NCBI RefSeq assembly: GCF_000424305.1
Contig: NZ_AUJQ01000008.1
Span: 124,001-188,000, forward strand
DNA from: Pseudobutyrivibrio ruminis AD2017
GTDB taxonomy: Bacteria > Bacillota > Clostridia > Lachnospirales > Lachnospiraceae
DNA: 64,000 bases
Reading direction: 5' to 3'
The notes under the pieces are model-generated. The model saw only the letters and a program-made list of their open reading frames with translations. It was not told where the DNA came from and ran no database searches. This document shows, in pieces, positions 18,510 through 25,737 of this stretch. The position numbers and the translations under genes are program-made. Position 1 is the stretch's first letter, and each line of letters starts with the position of its first letter.

Positions 18510-19136
18510 TTAGTTTTCTGAGATGTGGGCTATGCCGTCGACCACGGATACTTTGCCAGAGGCGATGAGGTCGATGGCTTTAGGCATGATAATCCACTCG
18601 GCCTGCTCCATTACGCGGCGTTGGAGGATTTCAGGGGTATCGCCTTCTAAAACCTCGACGGCCTTCTGCAAGATGATTGGGCCAGTGTCGGTGCCTTCAT
18701 CCACGAAGTGGCATGTGGCGCCGGTGACTTTTACACCACGTTCCAGCACTCCCTCATGAACCTTAAGTCCATAGTAGCCTGTGCCACAGAAGCTTGGAAT
18801 AAGGGATGGATGGATATTGATGATTTTGTTTCTATATTTACGAATCATCTCTGGTGGGATAACCACTAAAAATCCTGCCAGTACAACCAAGTCCACATTA
18901 TAGGAATCAAGCTTCTCCAAAAATGCCTTGTTGAATTCATCGCGGGATGCATAATCCTTTGGGCTGATGCACACGCCTTCGATTCCGGCTTTTGCTGCAC
19001 GCTCTAGGGCGTAGGCATTTTTATTATTTGAGATTACAACTGCAATCTCAGTATTGTGAATCTCACCTGATTCAATTTTATCAATAATTGCCTGGAGGTT
19101 TGTGCCACCACCAGACACGCAAACTGCAATCTTCAT
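18510..19136 (-). CDS. purN: Phosphoribosylglycinamide formyltransferase (GART)
   Basis: Transfers the formyl group of 10-formyl-THF to GAR, step three of purine synthesis. The protein has 208 residues. The N-terminal SGGGTNLQAIID binds the phosphate, and the catalytic Asn-His-Asp triad is visible as INIHPSLIPSFCG (Asn and His) and DEGTDTGPI (Asp). Its neighbours purM (upstream) and purD (downstream) carry the flanking steps. The 125-bp purM-purN gap contains copy 2 of a palindromic repeat. Confidence 0.97.
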   Translation of the reverse strand: MKIAVCVSGGGTNLQAIIDKIESGEIHNTEIAVVISNNKNAYALERAAKAGIEGVCISPKDYASRDEFNKAFLEKLDSYNVDLVVLAGFLVVIPPEMIRKYRNKIINIHPSLIPSFCGTGYYGLKVHEGVLERGVKVTGATCHFVDEGTDTGPIILQKAVEVLEGDTPEILQRRVMEQAEWIIMPKAIDLIASGKVSVVDGIAHISEN

Positions 19137-19169
19137 CTATTCTCCTAACTACGGTGCCTTCTTACGCTC

Positions 19170-19230
19170 ACAATCATTATATTTCTCCGGTCATCTAACA
19201 TGATTCCCTTGAGAAATATAATAGATTGTT
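19170..19230. repeat. Palindromic intergenic repeat, copy 2 of 2
   Basis: The left arm ACAATC-ATTATATTTCTC (19170-19187) pairs with the right arm GAGAAATATAATAGATTGT (19211-19229). As in copy 1 (2064-2144), the right arm carries one extra base at the same place in the stem, and both share the core ATTATATTTCT/AGAAATATAAT. The loop sequences differ. It lies between purN and purM. Confidence 0.8.
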
Positions 19231-19261
19231 AGCTAGAAGTCACCTCACTTATGATTAAACG

Positions 19262-20287
19262 TTATACGAGGTCTACGCCCTTTTCACCGTCGACGATTTT
19301 ACCAACTACGTATGGTGTGTCGCCTGCAGAACGCATAGCTTCCATTGTCTTATCAACATCTGCTGGGTCAACTGCAACAATCATGCCAAGACCCATGTTG
19401 TAGGTGTTGTACATCATCTGCTCTGATACGTTACCCTTAGCAGCCATAAGCTTGAAGATTGCAGGAACTTCGTAAGAATTCTTCTCTACAACGGCGCGCT
19501 TTCCTTCTGGAAGCATACGTGGAATATTCTCATAGAAGCCACCGCCTGTAATGTGTGAGCAAGCCTTTACGCGAACGCCTGCGTCCTTCACAGCCTTGAG
19601 AGCCTTAACGTAAATACGTGTTGGAGCGATAAGTGCTTCGCCAAGTGTGCAACCTAATTCATCATAATATGTGTCAAGACTTTCCTTTGTCATATCGAAA
19701 ATCTTTCTTACAAGAGAGAAACCATTTGAATGAACACCAGTAGATGCCATACCGATAAGTACATCACCATCCTTAAGATTCTCGCCTGTGATGATATCCT
19801 TCTTATCTACGATACCTACTGCAAAGCCTGCAAGGTCGTACTCTTCCTCTGGCATAAGACCTGGGTGTTCTGCTGTCTCGCCACCTACAAGGGCACAGCC
19901 TGACTGCTTACAGCCCTCTGCAACACCGCTAACGATTGTAGCAATCTTCTCAGGAATATTCTTACCGCATGCAATATAATCTAGGAAGAACAGAGGCTCA
20001 CCGCCTGCGCATGCAACGTCATTTACGCACATTGCAACTGCATCGATACCGATTGTATCGTGCTTATCCATAAGAAATGCAAGCTTAACCTTTGTACCGC
20101 AGCCGTCTGTACCAGACAAAAGAACTGGCTCGTCCATGTTCTTAATAGCACTCAAATCGAATGCACCTGAAAAACCGCCAAGACCTCCAAGTACCTCTGG
20201 GCGCATTGTGCCCTTCACAAACTTCTTCATGAGTTCCACTGACTCATATCCTGCCTCAATATCCACTCCTGAACTCTTGTAATCCAT
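19262..20287 (-). CDS. purM: Phosphoribosylformylglycinamidine cyclo-ligase (AIR synthase)
   Basis: Closes the imidazole ring in step five of purine synthesis, using ATP. The 341 residues match the family. Recognisable blocks are the glycine-rich FSGAFDLS, the GTDGCGTKVKLA segment, the GETAEHPGLM motif and HITGGGFYENIPRML. A GGAGAG ribosome site precedes the ATG. The gene lies 224 bp after purE with a terminator and a GC-rich repeat between them, so it may depend on read-through or on its own promoter. Confidence 0.97.
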   Translation of the reverse strand: MDYKSSGVDIEAGYESVELMKKFVKGTMRPEVLGGLGGFSGAFDLSAIKNMDEPVLLSGTDGCGTKVKLAFLMDKHDTIGIDAVAMCVNDVACAGGEPLFFLDYIACGKNIPEKIATIVSGVAEGCKQSGCALVGGETAEHPGLMPEEEYDLAGFAVGIVDKKDIITGENLKDGDVLIGMASTGVHSNGFSLVRKIFDMTKESLDTYYDELGCTLGEALIAPTRIYVKALKAVKDAGVRVKACSHITGGGFYENIPRMLPEGKRAVVEKNSYEVPAIFKLMAAKGNVSEQMMYNTYNMGLGMIVAVDPADVDKTMEAMRSAGDTPYVVGKIVDGEKGVDLV

Positions 20288-20318
20288 GTTTCTCTCCTTT
20301 TTACATTACTTATATTCC

Positions 20319-20454
20319 GCTGACACATCCTAGTTTTTCATGCTCCCGGAGGCCACCTCCCATTGTGGTCAAGGGAACCTCCCCTAAAGGGGCACCCCTC
20401 CTTAACCACATGGGGCCCTCCTCCTCGCGCTCGCCTACGTTTACGAGTGTCAGC
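20319..20454. repeat. GC-rich palindromic element, copy A
   Basis: Bounded by inverted ends GCTGACAC (20319-20326) and GTGTCAGC (20447-20454). The interior is strongly GC-rich and contains internal hairpins such as CCCCTAAAGGGG. It aligns along its length with copy B (21045-21177), sharing blocks like GCTCCCG, CTCCCAT, ACCTCCC, CATGGGGCCCTC and CGCG. It fills most of the 225-bp purE-purM gap; the rest holds the purM leader and a terminator. Confidence 0.8.
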
Positions 20455-20475
20455 TCATTAAAAATTTATAAATAA

Positions 20476-20504
20476 AAGGAAACCCTTTTTTTAAGAGTTT
20501 CCTT
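20476..20504 (-). terminator. Terminator after purE
   Basis: 8-bp perfect stem AAGGAAAC/GTTTCCTT with an AT-rich loop, followed on the minus strand by TTATTTAT. It begins 8 bp past the purE stop. Confidence 0.65.
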
Positions 20505-20512
20505 CTACGTAT

Positions 20513-21019
20513 CTAAGATAAGAAGGCCTGGTAGCCTTCGCTTTGTAATTTTGCGTCCTTTGATTCTACAGACTCCTTCTGCTCTACGATGAAATCGTGG
20601 AGTTTGCCTGCTAGGGTTGAATCTGTCATGGCAAGCATTTTAACTGCAAGGATGCCTGCGTTTGCGCCTCCGTTGATTGCTACTGTAGCTACAGGAACTC
20701 CTGTTGGCATCTGAACGATTGAATAGAGGGAATCCACTCCACCTAAATCGCTAGTCTTCATAGGGATGCCGATAACTGGGCCTTCGAAGATGGCTGCGCA
20801 CATGCCTGGAAGATGTGCTGCTTTGCCTGCACCTGCGATGATGCACTGCACACCACGGTCCTTTGCAGTCTTTGCGTACTCCACAAAGATGTCTGGTTCG
20901 CGGTGAGCTGAGATTATACGCATCTCGTAATCCACTCCAAACTTCTCGAGAATCTCCACAGCCTTCGCCATTACAGGCATGTCGCTGTCGCTTCCCATTA
21001 CAATACTTACTTTTGCCAT
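20513..21019 (-). CDS. purE: N5-carboxyaminoimidazole ribonucleotide mutase
   Basis: Class I PurE, which converts N5-CAIR to CAIR; it normally works with PurK, absent here. I start at MAKVSIVMGSDSDMPVM (ATG 21017-21019) because GGAGGA lies just upstream. A longer reading to 21136 would only translate repeat B. The 168 residues are the normal length. The substrate loop GSDSD (about residues 9-13), the catalytic-His segment ISAHREPD and the GAGKAAHLPGM block are present. The leader consists of repeats B and C. Confidence 0.96.
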   Translation of the reverse strand: MAKVSIVMGSDSDMPVMAKAVEILEKFGVDYEMRIISAHREPDIFVEYAKTAKDRGVQCIIAGAGKAAHLPGMCAAIFEGPVIGIPMKTSDLGGVDSLYSIVQMPTGVPVATVAINGGANAGILAVKMLAMTDSTLAGKLHDFIVEQKESVESKDAKLQSEGYQAFLS

Positions 21020-21044
21020 AACATATCCTCCTAGTCTATATCCC

Positions 21045-21177
21045 GCCCAGGGACGTAGTCTTTCAAAGCTCCCGCAAGCCATCTCCCATACTGCGCTAGG
21101 CAACCTCCCGCTTCGCGGTTCCTTCCTAGCTTGCATGGGGCCCTCTTGCTCGCGCCGTCCACGTCTACGACCTGGGC
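21045..21177. repeat. GC-rich palindromic element, copy B (purE leader)
   Basis: Ends GCCCAGG (21045-21051) and CCTGGGC (21171-21177) are perfect inverted repeats; a GACGTAG/CTACG pair lies just inside. Interior blocks match copy A in the same order and orientation. It starts 26 bp before the purE ATG. Together with copy C it accounts for nearly all of the 344 bp between purE and the aminopeptidase gene; I see no purine riboswitch there. Confidence 0.8.
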
Positions 21178-21203
21178 TATTTACAGTTTGTCTATACGCT
21201 TAA

Positions 21204-21360
21204 GCCTTTCAGGCGACCATTACACATCCTTGGTAAGCGCGAGTAGGGAGGCACCATACCGAGCGAGGGAGGACCTACGCCGGCGGGAGGACCCTCGCGA
21301 AAGTATGGAGGGTGCCCTACGGGAGCTTTGATAGTCTTGGCTATGGTCGCCCTAACAGGC
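21204..21360. repeat. GC-rich palindromic element, copy C (inverted)
   Basis: Ends GCCTttcAGGCGACCAT (21204-21220) and ATGGTCGCC..AGGC (21343-21360) are inverted. The interior aligns with the reverse complement of copy B (GCGCGAG, GGGAGG, AGTATGG, GGGAGCTTTGA), so B and C lie head to head 26 bp apart. C ends 3 bp before the aminopeptidase stop codon and may act as its 3' structure. Confidence 0.75.
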
Positions 21361-21363
21361 GGA

Positions 21364-23418
21364 CTACATCTCGTCGAGAACCTTATTCAGCTCCTCGGTG
21401 CCAGGGATTACGAAGCGGCCCTGGCGAATGACATCGAGAGTGCGTCCATCCGCTGTGTGGACTGTGATGTCACCTAGCTCGTAATAAGGTATTGTTATAT
21501 CTGTGTGGCAATTGAAATATGCCTTTGAAATATCTTCATTTCTAAGGAGTGAGCAAGAATTGTCGCGGGCGATGCATTCCTTGCCGTCTGGGTTGTACAT
21601 TGGTACATCCTCTGCGTGGGAATAGCAGGTATCACCTACTGCGAAGTGAGGGCCTGTCTTTTCAGCGATAAGGATTGGAAGCTTGTCGGCAATGCCGTAC
21701 TTCTGTCCCATGACAAATGCTCTTGTGTTTGTTCCGATAGCGAACTCTCCCATTGGAAGGGTGTCATGCTTGAACAATACGTTATCATAAATGTATTTCT
21801 TGTTTTCTTCTTCTGAATCAAAATTGCTACATGTATATGAAACAATCTTGCCTTCCTCAAACTTAAGCTCAAGGTTACGGTAACCAAGCTCGTTAAGGTA
21901 AACCTGTGTAACGTGAAGCACACCGTTTGTGCCTTCAAGCTCAGGAGATGTGAACACCTCACCAACAGGGATGTTTACATCAGCTACGCAGTTTTCGAAG
22001 TTAGTCTGTTTTGCTGGATTATCAAGATGATGAAGCTTTACAGTGATGTCTGTGTGATTGTCGCCACGTCCTGTGATGTGAACAGTTTCACCCTGATCAA
22101 GTACATCAATGATGTGCTGCTGGATGTTCTTGTAAAGCTCGTAATCCATTGTATTTACTGCAACTGTTTCGTTGAAGATTTCGTTAAAGTCCTTGCCGAT
22201 TTCTGGTATCGGATATGCGATAATTGTGAAGCTGCGCTCCTCGCCATGGATGTATTCGTTTGTAATCTGTCCATTCTGGCTGGCAAAATAAACGTTAAGC
22301 TCGTTCTGCTTATCGCTGTATTTTGCATTTGCATCGTGGTTAACTGGCTCGAATGGCTTTTCACCAAAGGTTTCAATAACAGCTGGGCCACCAAATACTG
22401 CTGCAAGCTCCTTGTTCTTTTCGAAAGTATTCTTAAGAACCTCAAGCATTCTGTCTGCCATACCCTTGTCCCAGTAATATGCTCTGTCATCCTTGTGGTC
22501 GTATTCGCACTGCTTGTTTGGAACTGATGAATAAAGGTTACGTGAAGTAGTTCCACCAAATCTAACTGTAGACGCAAGGCCAGCCTCGTCGAAAAGACGG
22601 ATAGCTTCGCGAGTCATAAGCTCGAAACCAACTGGTGCATGAACACCAACAGTATCCTTAATAGTGATATCCTTGCCTGTAACCTCAAAGCCCTTGATGT
22701 ATCCTTCTACATAGGTGCGTGCCATGGCAACAACATCCTCGTGAGGAAGGCTACGTAAATGAGCTGCAATCTTTCTTTCGTTTGGTCCGATGTACATACC
22801 ATATTTGTACATGTATCTGTCATTAGACAAATCATCCTTCATGATGATGTTTCTATAATAATCGTAGTCTGCATCAATCATGCTGATAATGCTCTCAGAC
22901 ATAAATAGCTGAGAGTAATCATGCTTTGCAGAATACATAGCATCAAGGATGCTTTCCTTGCGATATTTGTCCTCTTCCTCCATCTGGCACTCGCCATAAA
23001 TCTGAAGGAATAATTCTGCGTAGATAGTAAACTTATCAAGACGACCTGCGAAGGCTGCCTCGATGATGTTTGTCATCTCGTAGAAAATAGCTGAAAGTGG
23101 GCCACCTAATTCCTGACCAAGCTCTGCCACTGCGTATGTAGGACAAAGGAAGCTATTTGGGTAAGTATCCTCACCATAAATAGCAAATACTGCATCATTG
23201 TCATTTTCACATTCTGTGATAGTACGGTCTGCAAGTGTACCATCAGCTGCCTTATTCATAATAGGAAGAACTGTCATGAAAAAGTGTGCTACCTGATTGA
23301 AATAAGCCTGAAGCTTTTCAGGTAAATCATGGTCTTCCTTTATAGTAGAGATGCGCTCTGTTACAAGCTCAAAGCGCTCTACGATATCATCTGTTTTTTG
23401 ATAAAATGTTTTGCTCAT
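21364..23418 (-). CDS. M29-type aminopeptidase with long N-terminal extension
   Basis: The C-terminal 400 residues match thermophilic-type aminopeptidases of family M29: NIPVGEVFTSPE (metal-ligand Glu), GEFAIGTN (second Glu), GPHFAVGDTCYS (His) and NCHTDITI (His/Asp). These proteins are usually 370-415 residues. This one has 684, with about 280 extra N-terminal residues, mostly helical in appearance, that I do not recognise. The start MSKTFYQKTD (ATG 23416-23418) follows an AGAGG site 2 bp after the upstream gene. A cytosolic peptidase is predicted. It is the third gene of the pyrE transcript. Confidence 0.87.
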   Translation of the reverse strand: MSKTFYQKTDDIVERFELVTERISTIKEDHDLPEKLQAYFNQVAHFFMTVLPIMNKAADGTLADRTITECENDNDAVFAIYGEDTYPNSFLCPTYAVAELGQELGGPLSAIFYEMTNIIEAAFAGRLDKFTIYAELFLQIYGECQMEEEDKYRKESILDAMYSAKHDYSQLFMSESIISMIDADYDYYRNIIMKDDLSNDRYMYKYGMYIGPNERKIAAHLRSLPHEDVVAMARTYVEGYIKGFEVTGKDITIKDTVGVHAPVGFELMTREAIRLFDEAGLASTVRFGGTTSRNLYSSVPNKQCEYDHKDDRAYYWDKGMADRMLEVLKNTFEKNKELAAVFGGPAVIETFGEKPFEPVNHDANAKYSDKQNELNVYFASQNGQITNEYIHGEERSFTIIAYPIPEIGKDFNEIFNETVAVNTMDYELYKNIQQHIIDVLDQGETVHITGRGDNHTDITVKLHHLDNPAKQTNFENCVADVNIPVGEVFTSPELEGTNGVLHVTQVYLNELGYRNLELKFEEGKIVSYTCSNFDSEEENKKYIYDNVLFKHDTLPMGEFAIGTNTRAFVMGQKYGIADKLPILIAEKTGPHFAVGDTCYSHAEDVPMYNPDGKECIARDNSCSLLRNEDISKAYFNCHTDITIPYYELGDITVHTADGRTLDVIRQGRFVIPGTEELNKVLDEM

Positions 23419-23420
23419 AA

Positions 23421-23762
23421 TTAACCTCTTACAAGGCCAACAACAAGTGTGGCCATCCAAACTATCATAACAACGCTGCTGATAACCAGACAGGTTGCTC
23501 TGTATTTTAACTCTGTTTTCGTTTTCATCTGACCGATGTTGTAAATCAGCGCACAAAGTGCTACTAAAAAGCCTATTGTACCAAGACCTCCTAACCACTT
23601 TGGTGTCTCACCTGAAAGGCAAACAGAACCAACCATAATGGCAACATATAAAACTAATGTGCCCAGTGAAACGCCTGCTGCATACATAGCCTCAACTGGA
23701 AGTGCCTTCAGCTGATTTCCATAAGAGCTGCGTCTATGAAAACGTCCTCTACCTATACTCAT
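23421..23762 (-). CDS. Small multi-pass membrane protein (DUF6142-like)
   Basis: 113 residues: a basic N-terminus (MSIGRGRFHRRSS), then three or four hydrophobic segments (about 26-47, 56-76, 88-110). The start overlaps the pyrE stop as TAATG, and the aminopeptidase begins 2 bp after its stop, so the three genes are co-translated. I believe similar proteins are annotated as DUF6142 in Lachnospiraceae; no function is known to me. Confidence 0.75.
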   Translation of the reverse strand: MSIGRGRFHRRSSYGNQLKALPVEAMYAAGVSLGTLVLYVAIMVGSVCLSGETPKWLGGLGTIGFLVALCALIYNIGQMKTKTELKYRATCLVISSVVMIVWMATLVVGLVRG

Positions 23763-24448
23763 TATTTAACTCCGTATTCCTCATAATATGCATCAATACG
23801 TGACTTCATTTCGTCGTCGATAACGACACGTCCCTGACACTGTCTGTTCCAAAGATGTTCTACTACCTCGTCCATTGAAACGATGGCAGCTGTCTTAAAG
23901 CCGTATGTTTCAGCTACTTCATCAAGTGCTGTCTTGCTTCTGTCCCCTGAAAGGCCGAACTCCTGACGATTAAGAGAAACCATAAGACCAACGATTGTAA
24001 CATCACCCTGAGCGCGAACGATTGGAACTGTTTCTTCCATACTCTTACCAGATGTTGTAACATCCTCAATCATAACTACTCTGTCGCCATCTTTAATCTT
24101 GTAACCTAAGATGCCGCCCTTATCAGCGCCGTGGTCCTTTTCTTCCTTACGATTGCTGCAGTACTTAACTTCCTTGCCATACAATCTGTAGAATGCCTCA
24201 GCTGTGATAACTGCAAGTGGAATACCCTTGTAAGCTGGTCCAAAGAGGACATCGAAATCCTCTCCATAAGCATCGTGAATAGCCTTTGCATAATACTCGC
24301 CAAGGCGCATAAGCTGGCTACCTGTAACATATGCTCCTGCATTCATAAAAAAAGGAGACTTACGCCCTGACTTCAATGTAAAATCACCGAACTTTAGGAC
24401 GTCTGCCTCCACCATAAACTCTATAAATTCTGACTTGTAGCTTTCCAT
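23762..24448 (-). CDS. pyrE: Orotate phosphoribosyltransferase
   Basis: Converts orotate and PRPP to OMP in pyrimidine synthesis. The 228 residues are within the family range. The PRPP-binding motif is VVMIEDVTTSGKSMEE near residue 130, and the flexible catalytic loop is SNRKEEKDHG; LKSGRKSPFFMNAG at the N-terminus is typical. A good promoter lies upstream. No other pyr gene is nearby. Confidence 0.96.
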   Translation of the reverse strand: MESYKSEFIEFMVEADVLKFGDFTLKSGRKSPFFMNAGAYVTGSQLMRLGEYYAKAIHDAYGEDFDVLFGPAYKGIPLAVITAEAFYRLYGKEVKYCSNRKEEKDHGADKGGILGYKIKDGDRVVMIEDVTTSGKSMEETVPIVRAQGDVTIVGLMVSLNRQEFGLSGDRSKTALDEVAETYGFKTAAIVSMDEVVEHLWNRQCQGRVVIDDEMKSRIDAYYEEYGVK

Positions 24449-24496
24449 AAACGATTCTCCTTCGTTACAAACAGATTAATTTTCAAAACCTTTCCG

Positions 24497-24525
24497 ATTG
24501 TAACATAAGAAGGAATGCTTTTCAA
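24497..24525 (-). promoter_or_regulatory. Predicted pyrE promoter
   Basis: On the minus strand: -35 TTGAAA (24520-24525), 17-bp spacer, -10 TACAAT (24497-24502), about 50 bp before the pyrE ATG. No PyrR-type attenuator hairpin is evident in the short leader. Confidence 0.65.
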
Positions 24526-24600
24526 TGCTAAAGCGATACATTACTCATCAAAAAGCTATCTTCCAGCTGACAGCTTTCTGTTAGCACTGTCTAACTCTAT

Positions 24601-25734
24601 TTACTTTTTCGAATACAACCATGCCGCCACTGCCGAAACGCAAGGCACTGTGCCGATGATTCCGATGGAACCTGCGATAGCCCTAATCATTTCAATAGCA
24701 ACAAAATCTGTATTTACCAACTGGATGAATGAAACACCATAGGAATATATAAGCACCATCATGTTAAGTGCCCCACCAACATAAGCAAGCACCAGTGTGT
24801 TTGCCATGGTTCCCATTGCATCGCGGCCGATGTTCATTCCTGCTGCAAAAAGCTCCTTAAAGCCAAGCTTAGAATTAGCCTCGTGAACCTCTCCTATTGC
24901 AGATGATATGGACATGGCAATATCCATTACTGCACCGATGGCTGCTATAAGGATGCTACTTATAAACAATCCTCTAAGCTGAATTGGATAGCTTGATTTA
25001 ACAAGAAGAAGTGCCTCTGCCTCATCCATCTGGAATGTGGTGACGCCGCCTAGGTGTGCTGCCAAGGCTCCAAGAGATGCTGCAATAAGTACCCCAGCAA
25101 GACTTCCAAGTGCTGCTGCAATAGTCTTCTTTTGAATACCTCCGATTAGCAAATAGCACACTGCCGATGTAACAAACACGATTGCTATGGTAAGTGGTAT
25201 TGGCGCTACTCCCTTAAGTGTAAGAGGAAGAAGTACAAACACAATCACAAGCACTGTATACACAAGACCTAAAAACGCCTTCAAGCCCTGCTTGCCACCA
25301 AGAGCAATAAGCACTATCGCAAATACGATAACAAGACCAATCATAAGTGGTACTCTGTCGTAATTATAAATGCTTACTGTATACTCATGGTTTCCTGTAG
25401 TATCGATTCGTACGCTTACCCTGTCACCCTTTGACACGTCCACATTGTAAAGTGCACTGTAGTAATTGGTAACGTGGCACACATCACCCTTGTAGCGACC
25501 TGTCAATAGCTCTACCTCAAGGTCAGTTTCTCCTTTTTTAACATTTTCTGTTTCTTCGTCAACTGCCGTATTATCCTCTAAAACAGAAAGAACTCTAGCG
25601 GTTTCGAATTCAACGCCAGAGTCCTCTGTAATAGTGTATGTAGGCTTGTCAGCATTAGCGTAAATAATTACGCCAATGCTTAAACCTACAAATAATACGA
25701 CTGATACAATTTTAATAATCAGTTCGTTTTTCAT
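24601..25734 (-). CDS. YibE/F family membrane protein
   Basis: 377 residues. An N-terminal membrane segment (about 8-26) is followed by an extracytoplasmic beta-rich domain (27-125; contains LTGRYKGDVCHVTNYYSALY) and then seven or so membrane helices with the YibE/F pattern (IFFSSILIAAIGAVMDIAMS-like GAVMDIAMSISSAIGEV). The family is of unproven function, often thought to be a transporter. Its ATG lies 3 bp after the stop of the giant surface protein with only a weak ribosome site, so translation is probably coupled to it. Confidence 0.85.
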   Translation of the reverse strand: MKNELIIKIVSVVLFVGLSIGVIIYANADKPTYTITEDSGVEFETARVLSVLEDNTAVDEETENVKKGETDLEVELLTGRYKGDVCHVTNYYSALYNVDVSKGDRVSVRIDTTGNHEYTVSIYNYDRVPLMIGLVIVFAIVLIALGGKQGLKAFLGLVYTVLVIVFVLLPLTLKGVAPIPLTIAIVFVTSAVCYLLIGGIQKKTIAAALGSLAGVLIAASLGALAAHLGGVTTFQMDEAEALLLVKSSYPIQLRGLFISSILIAAIGAVMDIAMSISSAIGEVHEANSKLGFKELFAAGMNIGRDAMGTMANTLVLAYVGGALNMMVLIYSYGVSFIQLVNTDFVAIEMIRAIAGSIGIIGTVPCVSAVAAWLYSKK

Positions 25735-25737
25735 TTC

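Noticed and set aside
21020-21136. Longer purE beginning at 21136
   Set aside because: The extra 39 residues are translated repeat B, and a strong GGAGGA site plus the family start fit 21019.
21020-21363. Purine riboswitch upstream of purE
   Set aside because: The leader is made of repeats B and C; I cannot find the conserved purine aptamer loops.
23419-23598. Longer aminopeptidase beginning at 23598
   Set aside because: It would overlap the DUF6142-like gene in another frame; the ribosome site AGAGG lies directly before 23418.
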